The notes below the pieces were generated by a model, which was given only the letters and a program-made list of their open reading frames with translations, searched no databases and was not told the origin of the DNA. Positions 1 through 14,200 of a DNA stretch of 64,000 bases are shown here, piece by piece. Origin of the DNA: Vanilla planifolia (lineage: Eukaryota > Streptophyta > Magnoliopsida > Asparagales > Orchidaceae); assembly GCA_023846275.1 (NCBI GenBank), contig CM043874.1:23121130-23185129 (forward strand). Direction: 5' to 3'. Each line of letters opens with the position of its first letter. Positions within the stretch are counted from its first letter, which is position 1. Made by a program: the position numbers and the translations under genes.

Positions 1-2151
1 TGTCTTATGTGGTTCATTACGTCCAAAGTATTAAATCCTTGTTGGAAAAAGTGTCCATATAATTAAGTCTAACATTTTGTTCTTAGATGCGTACACCTAG
101 CTGTTCTTGGGTGTTTATGCATAGTTGCACCCTGTGTATATTTGACTATTTGTTTACCTTGAAATAGTAATTTTAAGAATTGCTTGGACCAATTGTTTCA
201 CTTTGATGCATTTGATATCAAATCCAAAAGATAATGCATTTCAAACTAAATTGTGAAATGTTGTTATATTTTAGAAATTCCAACCTTGAACACTTAAGAC
301 ATGTAAATTGATATTACTTTTTTGAATTGCTAGACCATTTTCCACTTGAGATTTTATGAATTTGAATTCTAAGTGTTATTTGTATTAGAGATCTCCTCTG
401 CAAACATGACTTCAAAGGATACTATTAAATAGGAAATAAAATTCTTTGCTTTATCGAGGGAAAATGATTAGCATATGATCATTGAATTTGTTCAATTTCA
501 TGTGAGATAGAAATTATGCTTTCATTTTTGTGCTTTGTAGAAAGTTATGTTTTCAGTGTTCTTATAGATCTTCCTTTTTTAATTATTTAGCATATCTTTT
601 GTTTTTGTGAAATTTGGGAGCATAAATCTGAGGTCAAATATAAGTAATTGAAACTCTCAGCTCTACAAAGGAACTAGGATTGACTCAATGCCAAATAGAT
701 TATTTTTTTATTTACTTCATTCAGAAGTGCTTTCTAATGTTTTTCTTCATTCCTACAACAAATACACAGAAAACATGACAAAAAACTTGCATGAAAAGCT
801 TTTTTCTGCTAACATTTAGTACTTTCTTTGGAAAAATAAAACTTTTAGAAATGGCTTTTCCATGGCTCCTTTGTAGCCACAGCTGTCTCCATCAACTAAA
901 ACTTGATGATAAGATTTTGTTTTGTAGTTGAAAAAGTACTTTTTGAAAAAGATACTTTATTTGAGTGAAAAAGTTGTGAAAGTTAGGCAGACTTTTTATG
1001 TTTTTGAGATTGAAATGAAAACAACACTTTTTAAATGATCCTGAAGAATAAAGCTTGATTCTTCAATCCTACTAAGGATTATAAGGTGAACCCTTAAAAA
1101 TATTGTTCCATTTGTAGTTTGGATTAATAGTGAGATTGTGGCTATTCAACCAAATTGCTAGCATTTGATTGCCTATCCCTTATTAAATTGTTGCACCATG
1201 ATACATGCTTCACAAATATTATGCAAAGTTAATGCCATTTTTAAGGTACTCAAGTACTATGATGTCAACATTGTTGATGAATTGGAAGAGATCAATCAAC
1301 CTTCATATGTGAGAGGAAACTCATAGACAACTTTAATTTCTTGCTCTTGGAAAGCTGAAGAAATAGAAGCCCTTTATTGATATAATGACTGCATTGCTTG
1401 GAAACAAACCAAAATGTTATTCAATTAAGCAGTCACCCACATACCAATCATAAGCTCATATGCAACTCTTTTTTAAAACTTTTTATCAATAATTGTTGGT
1501 GTTTTCTTATTTTGAATAAAAGTTGGCTACAAATATGATAACTTCATGCTTTTGTGTGGTTGATCTTTACACAAATATTTGATATTATACTTTATTATGC
1601 TTCATTTTGCATTGTCCATGTTTGTTATGATTAACTTGATTTCTTTGGTTTGTTTTTATATAGATTTATTGTGCAGCATTTAGTTGTTAACAAAATGCTT
1701 ATGTGTTAGAGCTTCTCAATGTGTTCACTATGTTATTTAAATTATATGATCCAGTTAAAGAATGCATTGTATTTCTGAGGGGGAATAGCATTTTTTGTTA
1801 TGCATAATTAGTTCGTTAGACATCCTTATAAATACTTCTACTTCTTGCATTCTGTAGTATTTCATTTTGGCCTTGTCTTTCCCATTTGCCATATAATACT
1901 ATTGAAACCTTTTTCATTCTTGGAATAATTCCATTTTGGTAATTAACTCTTTAAACTATTAATTGAGCTTTAATCCATTGACGCTATTCGTAAACATTGA
2001 TACAAGATCTTCTCCAATAAACAATAGTATTAGATGTGTAATTAGTTTTCATGTTCTTTTTTTTATTCAATGATATTAGTTTACTATTTGAATATTTGAA
2101 CATATCACTTGTTTCATATTTAATTCTTTTTATTTATAAATTTTGTTGTAG
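1..2151 (+). other. HOS15 intron upstream of the first visible exon
   Basis: AT-rich sequence with no LisH-type or charged-linker exon that I can recognise. It ends in the acceptor of the 2152 exon, so it is best read as intron. Nothing else is visible in it. Confidence 0.6.
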
Positions 2152-2243
2152 GTCCTGAGCCAATGGATATCAGCCCCACTGAGTCTGGGGCTTTTGAGAT
2201 TCGCAACTCTGAAGTAACCATTTTGGAAGGCCATAGTTCTGAG
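2152..2243 (+). CDS. HOS15: HOS15 exon A (linker and start of WD40 blade 1)
   Basis: The acceptor tttgttgtag precedes it and the donor gtgtgt follows. It encodes residues 1-30 of the visible part, starting [12 protein letters not shown] and ending in the blade-1 motif ILEGHSSE. The first two bases complete a codon begun in an exon outside the window. The PMDI stretch corresponds to the segment just before the WD40 domain in HOS15. Confidence 0.93.
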
Positions 2244-5200
2244 GTGTGTATTTTGACTGTCTATTTGAAATACCCTTGAGCAACTTTTCAGTTACTGTTT
2301 GTTTGACCATATTTTTGTTTAACTTTTTTTATGCATAGGTCTTCGCTTGTGCTTGGAGTCCAACGGGTTCTCTTTTGGCATCAGGGTGGGTAAAACTTTA
2401 TCCTACCTACATCATTTGAATTTGTCATAATTATGGCATACCATCTTGTTGCTAATGCCTTTGAGTTCAAGATTACTTTTTGATAACTTATGCTAACTCG
2501 TTCCCAGAGAAGAACGTATTTGTTTATTTCATCTTAGCTCTATGGATCTTTCTCTTTTTTTTGTTAACTAATCATTGCCAGCAAGCCTCACGTGCTAGAC
2601 ATGTATCATAGTACAACAATCTCTAATGTTTTGTCTCTAATGAGATGATAATCTGATTAAGTCAGCAATATGATCCCTTGTCTAATTGATTTTATTTATT
2701 ACACTATTGGTGCCTTATTGTTGCTTTTTATATATTTAGCATAAAGTGTCAATTTCTTATTTTAGTATTAAGTTTGTAAGATAATTTATAGTTGTTGCTA
2801 TGACTTCTTGGTTCATCTTTTCCTTCTTTTCCTTAAACATGGGCAATTTCTACCATTCATACTTCCTTGAGCATCTTATAAATGATATTTTAACTCTTTG
2901 AACCACATTAGTTACTTTTCTAGGCTTCTTAACATCTTCATTTTGACATATTACTATCTTACCTTTAATGAGATTCTTTCATTTCCTTTTTATTTGTACA
3001 TAGCAACTCATCTAGCTTGACAATTTTTTTTAAAAAAACAAGGACACCCTATACCTGTACGATTGTACGATTGTAGGCAAACTTGTTATATCATAAGCAT
3101 TGCCTGCTCTATTGCAATTGTTTGAATATTTTATGCTTAAGGTAATTTTCAAATCACATAACACACTATATGGGTCCTTTAATTCATCTTAGTTTCTTGA
3201 ACTCTACTAATTTTAGATATCATTTAACTCAAAAACTACAATGTGTAATGTAAACTTGTAAGTCAATTTGTTTTCATCGAGCTTATTGGCAACAATATAT
3301 ACCATGGAGTGGACATTCAATATTCCTAACATATGACCAATTAGAAGCTATCATAACTCATGCAAGAAGATACAGAGTTGAAGTGGGTTGGGGATGTATC
3401 TTTTTATAAGAAGAAATCATGAGTCTATTTTGTTGGATATGTGATTGAAACTGATTTAGATTATCTTTTCTAGTCGAGGGAGTGTGGTATGGTGGAGCAC
3501 ATAAATGTTTTCATTTTGTACTTTTGTGGAACAAGTTTAGGGTAGTACAAGAAGGGTGCTACCTATAGAATGCATGACTGTGGAAGGAGGTGGTGTTGGA
3601 GTGGTTGTAGTGTGAGAGAGGAGATGTAGTTGAGTTTTTTTTTATGGTCTATTAATTTTTTTAACCTTTGGTGATAAACATGAATCACCTCTATGCAGTC
3701 CCTGAGCTGCCCTTTACGTGCTATGATATGTTGTATTTAAGAATGAAAGTTTTGATATATTGGAGGGAGTTATACATGAGTTGTAATGATGGAGGAAGTG
3801 ATACTTAAATTGGCAATAATTCCTAATCATGCATGGGCATACGTACTTTTCTTTGTTCAAAACCAATCTTAGGTGGCACTATAACCTTGCAAAATTGAGC
3901 ATTTGTGCTTGCTATACACAAGTTACTTGAGTATGATAATTGAATTAAGAGCAAGAGAGAGGGATTGGTGAAATTAAACCATAATTGATTTGCCAAAACC
4001 ATAAAAGGTACAATGGTACTTATAGCATGAGTAGAGGACTAAAATATTGAAGGTAGAAAAGTTAGATTAGAAAAATGGAGGGAGAGCTTAAATTGTTGGA
4101 ATTTAGGAAACTTCAACCATGGGTATGTAAATCTTCACATAGAGAAGTTGGTGCATAATGTCTCCAAGAGCCACAGATAGGCATGTGAATGTTAACATCA
4201 ATATATTCACGAACTTTTTGATATTTTTCTTTTTTTGATAAAAAATTACTTTAATTGTAACAATGTGATTTATTCTCAATTTTTTATATTATTTTTAAAA
4301 ATTTATGATATAAAGGCTATATTGTTAAACCTTTAGTTCATGTATCATTAGTTTGATAATAACAAAATTATTATGTTATTTTATTAATATATATTTTTTA
4401 ATTGCTTCAAATCATGCATCTCAAAATTAAGTGAATCAATTAAAGAGTTTGGTCATTGGCTCAAAAGGCTTATTGGTGGTGTTTGATGCAACCATAATTG
4501 ATACCAAGGAAACACAGTTTGAGCATACTTGAATACTTTTGTGGAGTTTATTTATTTTGGTATATATGACCTATAATAATTTACTTGAGACACTAGATCT
4601 ATAATGAGATTTTGAGTGAACAGGTTAAAGATTTCAAATCACTCTTTTGCCCACTTAGGTAAGCTTAAGGCATGTATTTTATTTTGGTCTTCTAACACAT
4701 AAATATGCATTGATAAATATTACAAATATAGATTTGTATTAGCAAGATTTGATTAATATACCTAGAATGTAAAACCTTAAGTCTATATAGAGATGGTCAT
4801 ATCATATAATATATCTTTATTATACAGTACAATTAGCTCATGAAAACCTATACGAATGAGTAATAGAACAATTCGATTGAGCATAAAGAGTTCAAATTGA
4901 TCGTATAGTATGGCTCCATTTACTATGCAGCACAATTGAATTGTACTGCCAATTTCTCTTAACTGGATAGAGAGAAAAATCTAAGTTATAGTATAAATGC
5001 ATTTATATAGTATAATAGTATGTATTGTAAAATATTTTTAATATATAATGAATTAAATATTCAACTACTAAAGTGAGTTGCAAAAAATCAAATATTTCAT
5101 ATAGTGTAATATATAGCTATCGTACGCTATGATCAAGTCTTGATGAGTCAATGGGGATGGAGATGAATGAAACAAAGAATTTCATATAATATGATATTTG

Positions 5201-8200
5201 GTTATCATATAGTATGAGCATTTGTTAGAATGAGAAAAAACATTGTTGGTGCACTGGTCGATTAGTTCATTCATGAGTATCGTATAGTACGATCAGTATA
5301 GATTATGTAACAGTTGGTTTAACTAAATTTTTTAAATTTCTATATAGTTAATAGAGGATGTTTAGAGTTATTAGAGAGCTTGTTAATACTTATATAAGGG
5401 AATACAAACATAATAAAGAAATTAATGAACATTTGCATATCATTTAAAAGAAATTATTCTTAAAAATCTTTGTGAATCTTGAGGATTTGATAAAAAAAGT
5501 CAGGTTGAAATGAAAGAGCATTGTTTACATTTTTTTCATAGCCATCCTTCAAGTTTTAATGTTGAGCTAAGTTAATAATCTTTTTTACATTATTTCAATA
5601 TGATTTAGTGTGCCTCTTGATTATTGTATTGAATTATAATAGTTTTATATTTGAGTTTTTTATTGTCATTTTTGTCTTATTGTTAGGACTTTTTTTTTTA
5701 ATTTTTAGTCCAATGTAAGGTTTTATCTACCCACTTTTGCAAAAAAACGTTTTAGCGTTTTTGCTTAGTATTTTTGTTGGTGGTGGACGTAAATCTAGTG
5801 TTGAACTGAACTACCTAAAAATTTTTTTGTATGTTTTGTTAATTGTATTTATCACACAAAGAGCTTTAAAAGTAAATAAGATTTTCTAAAACAAGTTTAT
5901 AAAAGTGATTAAGAAACCCCAAAAAAATTTTTGTTGTTTCATTTAATATTGTCAAACTTGTAATTTTCGCAATTCTCTGTCCCCTTCTGTAAATATCATG
6001 CTCACTTATTTTAAACATATGTTTTCAAAGTTAGAAAGTTCAAATGACCATGTATTATATTTTCTTTAGCATATGATTTTCTGTTTCTAAACTACTTAAT
6101 AAGGTGAATGCTTTATTATTTCATGATTCTCACTTGTTGAACTTCCTTTTCAAGTTTGTGTTTGACATGTGGGATATAAAGAGATGAAAAATAAAGGTAG
6201 ATAAAGGTAGCAGAAGAGAAACTGGAGATAAAATATTAAAAAAGAAATTATTTTTTTGTTTAGTTGAATTAGTCTATCATGTTATCTTAAAGGATTTGCT
6301 AATGCAATTTGGTGCCAAGGAAAACTAGAAGCCAATATTTATTCATTTGGAGACGGAGAGAAACAAACGAATTTAAGGTGATTTTGATAGATTTTGTGTT
6401 GATGTATTACCAAAAAATAAGAAAACTAAGAACATTAGGTTTTTCATGGTTAAAAACATGGTGAAAATATGAATAATTGAAAATTGTAGACAACTCTTTG
6501 ATCAAAAAATGTTGTTGAAAACATGATTTTGTGATACATTAATAACATGCATGTGAGCTTGTACCTTTACAATATATTTTAAAAATGGTAGCTTAGAAGA
6601 CAATATAACTTAACATTAGAACAAAACTTGCAATAGTAGTAATATGGCCATTAAAATTAAGCTAAAGGAATATAAAATTTACAAAATAATGTCTGGCCAA
6701 AAGTTCTAAGAAATAAACCATTTGAAAAGAAAAACTTTGAAAGCATGTGAATTAAGCTCTTGGTATCATGTAGCATTCCATGAATAGCGTTCATAATTTA
6801 TTTGGCTATGAAAAATTGATTTCTTTAGAGCCAACTTAACCTATTATATAATCGCTTGTTTTTTTTTGAGTGGCTATGAGCGAGATCTTAAAATTACAGT
6901 CTTCAAAATAATATGATAAATATTATAATTTATTTTTAACAGTGTAAACTAAAGGAAAAAAAATAAGTTGGCATATTAACAAATACAAAATTGGCATATT
7001 CTTTTAAGCATGGCCATAAGTTTATGTAGATGGACATATCATATTTCATTTATACACGATGACATATGATGTCCAAATTGATTGTTCCTTTTATAAGTAT
7101 AAGCACTTAGTGTGACATTGACATTGGACTCTTACTATGATGTTTCGATGTTAGAAGAATGAATATGGAGTGTTATTCTGTTTGAGCAGCTTAGTTGATT
7201 GGATAAAGCTAAAGGCCATCAACTTATTCAAAGGATAAATGGATCTTGTCAAAAATGATGCTTAGAGTTAAATACTTATGTTTCCTTGGATTATAAAATA
7301 TTGTATGAGCTAAAAGCTTATTTCCATGTATTATGAAACCAGCTAAAAGTTAGTTTCTGTGTATTATTAAACAATTTTGAAATGCATCGAATCTTTTGCA
7401 TGTTTCAAAGTCTGCCAATTTTCAACTTCTTTCTTTCAATCACTAAAATTCAAAACCACAACCCCACCTTATTTCCGTATCCATGATGTAATATAACCTT
7501 GAACAGTGTTATGTTGTTTACAATTGTTGCAAGTTAAATGTTGTTGCTTGTATTTTAATCCAATGATTGATATCTTTATAGCAAATTGGCTTCTACATTT
7601 TGAATGCATTTTCTTTCTCAATGTATATATTAAAGGAAATGATTTAAAATATGTACACATACAAATTATGCTTACACTTCAATAAAATTGGGTGTATGAT
7701 TGTAATAAAAAAATTAATTTTTTTAAAATTTAAAGAACATTGATTTTTATTGTGTTTATAGAAAGTATGCTTGTATTTTGGAATTATAGTTGCATAGTTG
7801 TTGTAGGTTTGCAATTGTGAATTTACTTCATCTAAAATTAAAAAAGTACTATAATAGGAGATTGCATAATGTTATCGTGCTTTACTAAATAGTAAAATCA
7901 AAAGCAAAATGAATATTATCGCAAAATTTAGCATAATTGGCAAAATGATTTTTTATTATAATAAATTTCATAATTATTGTGAATTTTTTAAAATTAGTAT
8001 TTTTGAAATGACCATTTCAATATTAAGTTCTTTTTTTTCTTTTATTTATAACATTGTGTAATTTTTTTCGATGAAATTCATCCTGTTGTGAAATTCGTTG
8101 AATTCAATAATCAATATAATCTAAAACTACATATAACTAAATTGTTGTCATGCAATCTCCCACAGTTTATGAAGTCAATTTATATTTGCAAGTCAATGCG

Positions 8201-11200
8201 TGTGTTGCCAATGATTTTAAATATTAGAGCTTGTTCTGTAGTGTGCTTTCTTACTCTACATTATATGCTCCCTCTCTCTCCATCATCTTTTACTTTTCAT
8301 CCATTTCTCTTTTCATTATGTCTTAAGTGTACTTTTTTACTTTTTCCTTCCCTCTTGTGTGCTTGCCATGTATGTTTAAGAGGTTAGATAATCAAGGATT
8401 TGCTTGCCAATATCATAAACCAATTGCAGGTAGTGAAAACTAAGAAAAATTCTGTTGCCCTCTAGTTGGCTATTGTGCAATTTATTGATACGCTTAGCTG
8501 ATTCGATATATTTTCTTAGAAGTTGTTTGTTAGCAATAATGTCTTTGGAATATCTTCAAACATTAGCAGTCTTGTTGAAATGGAACGATACCTAAGACAG
8601 TTTCGTGATTGAACTTCTAATTTGTTTTGTTGAATCTGTGTGCTGTTGAATTGTTGATTACCTTTAATTAGTTTATTTAGATTACGCCATGTGTTTTGAT
8701 TTTATTAGCATGTGATTTACTTTAGTTTCATCAGTAGATTGATTGAGTGGTGTATTAATATCGAAACTAAATGTGAATGTGGAAATTTTTGAAGATTGTT
8801 GGTAAGGTTGCACACAATATAGACCATGTGGATTACCAATTTTTAAGGAGATAAGGTATGGTCCATTCAAACATAGGTTACAGATTGTGATGTTGTATCG
8901 TATAATTACATGGTGATTATATGGGTGTTTTGGCTATTCTTTTTGTATATCTTATATTCTGAAAAATAGCATATTGTAGATCACAATGTAAAGCATTCCT
9001 GATCTATGAATTTTGAATTTCCAAATTTATTTAATTTTGATACACTTTCGATAATCATAGTTTAGTTGAGAATCAATCTCTTTGATCTTATACATTTTAG
9101 TTGAGTATCGAAGAATTCTATATAAATCACATTATATTAGATCGAATACAAAACCATCTGCTATGAATAAAGTTATTTTAAGGTTTTTTAAAACTCTTTT
9201 GTCTAATGATAATGACCACAAGTTCCTCATTATTGATAATGATGCTAATCCAGGTCTCATATTGGCATATATTTAGTCTTTCATTATTACTTTGTGATAG
9301 TTGATTTGAAGGATCCATGAAATTTGTGAATAAGTGTTTCATAGTAGTTATTTTTGAATATTTATATTCCAAATTAGGGCACGTCATGTCATTCATCTTT
9401 AACTCCATAACTACTATTTGTTCTATTCGTTTAGGTGGATATCTGTTTCGGATTTTTGAATTGGGCCAAGTTTTGATCAGCCATAATCCAATCTGCTATA
9501 AACTGGATCCATGTTTTCCCAATTGGATTTTGTACTGCAGTTGATCTTATCTGAATCTGACTTGTTTACTAGCCTAGACTCTTCAGGAGAAAGGACTTGA
9601 TCTCAAGATTCAAGAGACCCTCCTTTCTTGTTTGCCTTACATATGCAAATTTCTATCTCCAACTACATGCTTTGAAACATCCTTTCTCTTTATTGTTATA
9701 TTTTCTTGAATTCATTGCTGCAGTGTGTCCTTTTCTCTACTCAATGGCAACACAAAATAATCTAGTTTCTCCTATCTGAAAAACTTCCTATCATGACTCA
9801 ACAATCATTCATGTGATTATTGAACGGCAGCTTATGTATTACAAATTGTACAAATCAGCTGGACCATCCATCTTTATGTTTTGGTTCAGATAGATTTTCT
9901 TCATTCAGTTGTTAGTTGTCACCATCATTCTGCTGCTTTTGTATTGCTTGCACTTAGTTTTATTTTATTTTCCTTTCATTCCACCAATTTCACGTAGAGC
10001 AAGGTTTTATTTTTTTGAGACCCTTTTTCTGGTTTATAACTTAAATACTTTTTGTGAAGTACGGGGTTAAAAAATTTGCTGAAACATGAGCTTTACACTA
10101 GGGGATATTTGAAGTTTATGATGCTTATGTGCAAATATTCTCATAGTATTTAAGTAAAATTCCCATGCTCTACTCATATGGGATGTTCGCCTTATAGTTT
10201 GTGAATTAGTCATGTTACTATAAATGTCTTTTTCGTAGCTTTAATAATTTTTGCAACGTCAGTACTTGTATCACTTGGTATTGTTTATGCTTTCTTTACT
10301 ATCATGAAACTTCTCTGGTCTTTTGCATGCTTCACCCTGTAGGAAATGTAGTTTATTTGTTAATCTCTGCCTTGGTGCATTAATTTGAATCACATTTTAT
10401 TTAGGTGGTATATTCATGAGATTTTTCATTTTTTTCTGCTTCTCTAAATAATTTTTAAATTGTTTTATTTTAATTAAATTTTTTTTGTACTCTTTATAGA
10501 AGGTGATTATGTTGTGAAATCAATAGGTCTGGAGATTCAACAGCGCGCATTTGGATGATTCCTGAAGGTCCTTGTGGTTCTGGCATGCTGCCTCCGCAAG
10601 TACATGTCTTGAAACATTTCAAGGGCAGAACAAACGAGAAAAGCAAGGATGTGACAACACTTGATTGGAATGTAAGATTCTGGTTGTCTTATTTCCTAGC
10701 TATTTAACTGCTTACCACAGCTGTTACCCTTCTCTGCACAACTCCTATATTTCCGGTGATGAGAACCTGGTATAAGCGCTGTAACTGAAGTTTGCTCTTA
10801 CTAAATTTGATTGCTTGTTTTGTTTGTCATTTTGTTAGGGTGAGGGAACATTACTAGCAACTGGCTCTTATGATGGGCAGGCAAGAATCTGGAGCAAAGA
10901 TGGTAAGGTGTTCAATAAAGAGATTTCTTATATTATAGTTTATGGCTAACTTGTTTAACTGCTTGAAGCTTCTTGTAACTGAAAGTCCGTGAAAAACCCA
11001 TTGGATGATTAACTTCCAATGGCTTCTTATCAGCCCTCTTTTGTTTTGTTCTGCCTTATGTTTTTTCCAGCTAATAGCTTTCCATTTATAATTGTTTTAT
11101 TCGTTCTTATTATTAATGTACTCCAGTTATAATGTAATTTTTTATGTGTGTGTTGTTTTTTAATTTCAAATTGGTTTAAGTTTTAGAGATTTTATGTAGT

Positions 11201-14200
11201 GAATAATTTGATGTTCTTAGGAAAGGAGAAATATTTTCTAGGCACTGTTAAAGCACTTTGTGGTAGATGCGGACACACCATCTCTGTTTCCCTGAGCTCT
11301 GTATGGTCAGTGTGTTTCAAAACTAGGAGTGGATAATATAAATGAGAAGGGATACTTTCACTTTATTGATCAGATGGTAAATTTGAAATTTCGGGTGTTT
11401 TTTTTATAAGCATAAACTAATCAAAATGCTTTTTATTGCATGATAAAAATGTATCAAGCTACTAAAAAGCTCAAAATTAATTAACAACTATCTTTTAAAA
11501 ACACTCAGCATGCAGTCAAATAGATACAGAAAAGAAATTCAATTAAAAAAAAATCAAACTAAATAAAGCCACATAAAAATAAAAAAGATCAAATAAATCT
11601 AAAGTGTTTTCAGAAGATATGGTTTAGATGTTCTTTTGGATTTGGCTCTGTATAATGCATCAAATTTTGTACCAACTTTAGTTTTCCTTTGTTTTTTTTT
11701 GTTCCTTGATTCAAGAGAGGATGGAATATGATTTTTCTCGCTAAATCATTGTCATAGAACTGAATGGTGTATGGAAGAATCCTTTCCAATTATACAATGT
11801 AAAAACTAGGAAATAAGCTATCCTAACTTAAATACTGGAAATAGAAAGCTGGTCGGTGTCAAATTTCATCACAACTGGAATATTTTAGTGTTTCCTAATG
11901 TTTATGTCCTCATTAAATGTTTGTTTGTATCCAAATAATTGGATTGTTTTAATGTTGAAATCTTTGCCATTGTTTTCTAATATTCAAATTGCATAGTTGT
12001 TGGGATTATGTTCTTGTTTTTTCTAACATTCTTTTTCATTGCATTTCCAATTTGCAAACAACTCTATTAGGAATAGAAGACAAGACCAATGCCCTATTCT
12101 CAATCTCCATCTAATGAATTTTCATTAATTATTAAGGGAATCATTCAATCATGGTGAATTTAATTATGAACAACTCTCATTTACTTGTTCTAAGTAATTT
12201 CCTAAGATTTTGTGGAGGCATATTTAGATCTTCAACAACCTTTTTAGCCATTCTCAAATATCTTGAGATATGTCTCTATATTCTACGTTTGCAAGAAACA
12301 TTTCTAACTGTTGATTTGTTACCCTCAACATATCTAGCCAAATCAACAACCAACATATTTATGTATCTCAATTGTCTTTTTGGACCAAAGATGTTTACTT
12401 AGTGCACCTTGTAACTATGTAGAATTTTTTTCTCAACATCCAAGTTTTGTTCATAAGAAATTGCATGAATTGTTTAGCCATAGTCACACTAAAGTTGTTA
12501 TCAATTCTTGTAAAAAATTAAATCATCTTGCCTTTTAATTATTGATACATGTCTTGATTTACCAGAGATCTACTTCTAATTTTCTTTTGGTTCTAGTTGA
12601 ATTTTAGTGAGGTTCTAATTGGTTTGCATCTCATTTCTTCAAATTTCCTTGTGAAAATCTAATGAGCTTTAGTCGCACATATTCGGCTCATCAGTTATAC
12701 AAATTAATACTAATTAGAATATCTCTACCATAATACCTACCTTGTCTCTAATTGAAGAGCTACAGTTAAGGGCTCCAGTTTTGGCCTCTAGAAATGTGAA
12801 GTCTAAGTCACACTGCAACTAGATTTACAGTTGAGCTCCTCTGAATCATTTTTCTTCAAATTATTACTGATTAGGGTATCATTGCTTAAGTTCCTGCCTC
12901 TATTAAGAACGTGTTTGACAGGCCTCACTCCTCTTATAACATCTATCAAGAGTAAGCAATGCACCTTCACTTTGACATTGCTTTCTACTTTTCCCAAGCC
13001 CCTCACCTCTGACATTCTTTATTCTTTGTCGGATCTTTCTTGAAGAGTTGATTTCCTTTATCTTGATAACATTTATATAAGGCAGAATCTCATTTGGCTT
13101 CTTACTCAAATTGAACTCCCAGCAGATACTTTATCATTAAGTGAGCTTATTGAGAAAGCTTTTCATTTGAGCATCATCTTAAGGTTTCATTATGTTTACG
13201 AGAAATGTATGTCTATTGATCGCAATGTAGAGATCGAAGAACTCAAAAGTTTTCATTAATAACTCTATCTCATGATTGACTTTGATGAAACTTTGGCATT
13301 GTCATATATTTCTGATGATTACCTTGCTCTAATTGTTGTAGTCAAAGATCCCTCAATTTTTCAATACAAGTACAAAAAAAAAAAAGAGAAGTCACGAAGA
13401 TTAAGTGTTAATCTCTTGTATTCATTATTAGTTATTCTATAGATTGCTTTTTTCGCTCAATGCAATGCTACCCTATTTGTGCATCATACATTAAATCTCT
13501 TCTATTCTATTGGATGTAAAATATAATAATTTCTTTTAAATCTACTTTGTAAAATTAAAATGCCCATTTTACTTTTAGTAAGCACTATTCTTAGGAAGTA
13601 TCAAAGTTCACCAAGTTCATTTATCTTGAATTTGGATTGAAGTTTCATCTTAAGATTTTCAATATTCTCTTTAACAAAAACAATTTAGACAAAAATTCCT
13701 CATTGCATTTGTCCTTTTTACGAAGGCATGATTAGCTTGCTCTTGCATGTATTCAAATTCTTTCATAACTGCCTTAAATCTAGTGAACAAAGTATTGAGT
13801 GATTGTTTTTTCTTATGAACTTTTTTCCTATTTTGCATTCAAAGAAGCATATTTCTCATCTTATTTAAGTTTTCAATCTAGATTTGTTGTTATTGCTAAG
13901 AGAGCCATGATAGAATGTTGTTTTACTAAAGTAGATAAGGTTTCTTCATTGTCAACTCCACATGTTTGAATTTAACTTGGAGCAATGCATTTGGTATTAT
14001 ACCTTTAAACTTTCTGCTCATGCCATACAAAATGTTGAATGCCCCTCTTACCTTCATGTTGCTCAGCTATTTCTTAAGTCTCAGTTTATTTTAATGGTTT
14101 CATCTCTTCCAAATTGCCTTCTTGTTGCAATTGGAAGTTCTAAATCTACATCACTTGTCATCTACTAAACAAATGTCAATTTGTACGCCACTCTGATGGA

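Noticed and set aside
5739-5764. Hairpin GCAAAAAAACG ... CGTTTTTGC as a possible terminator or small RNA
   Set aside because: The stem is short and imperfect, lies in an intron, and could easily occur by chance in A/T-run-rich DNA.
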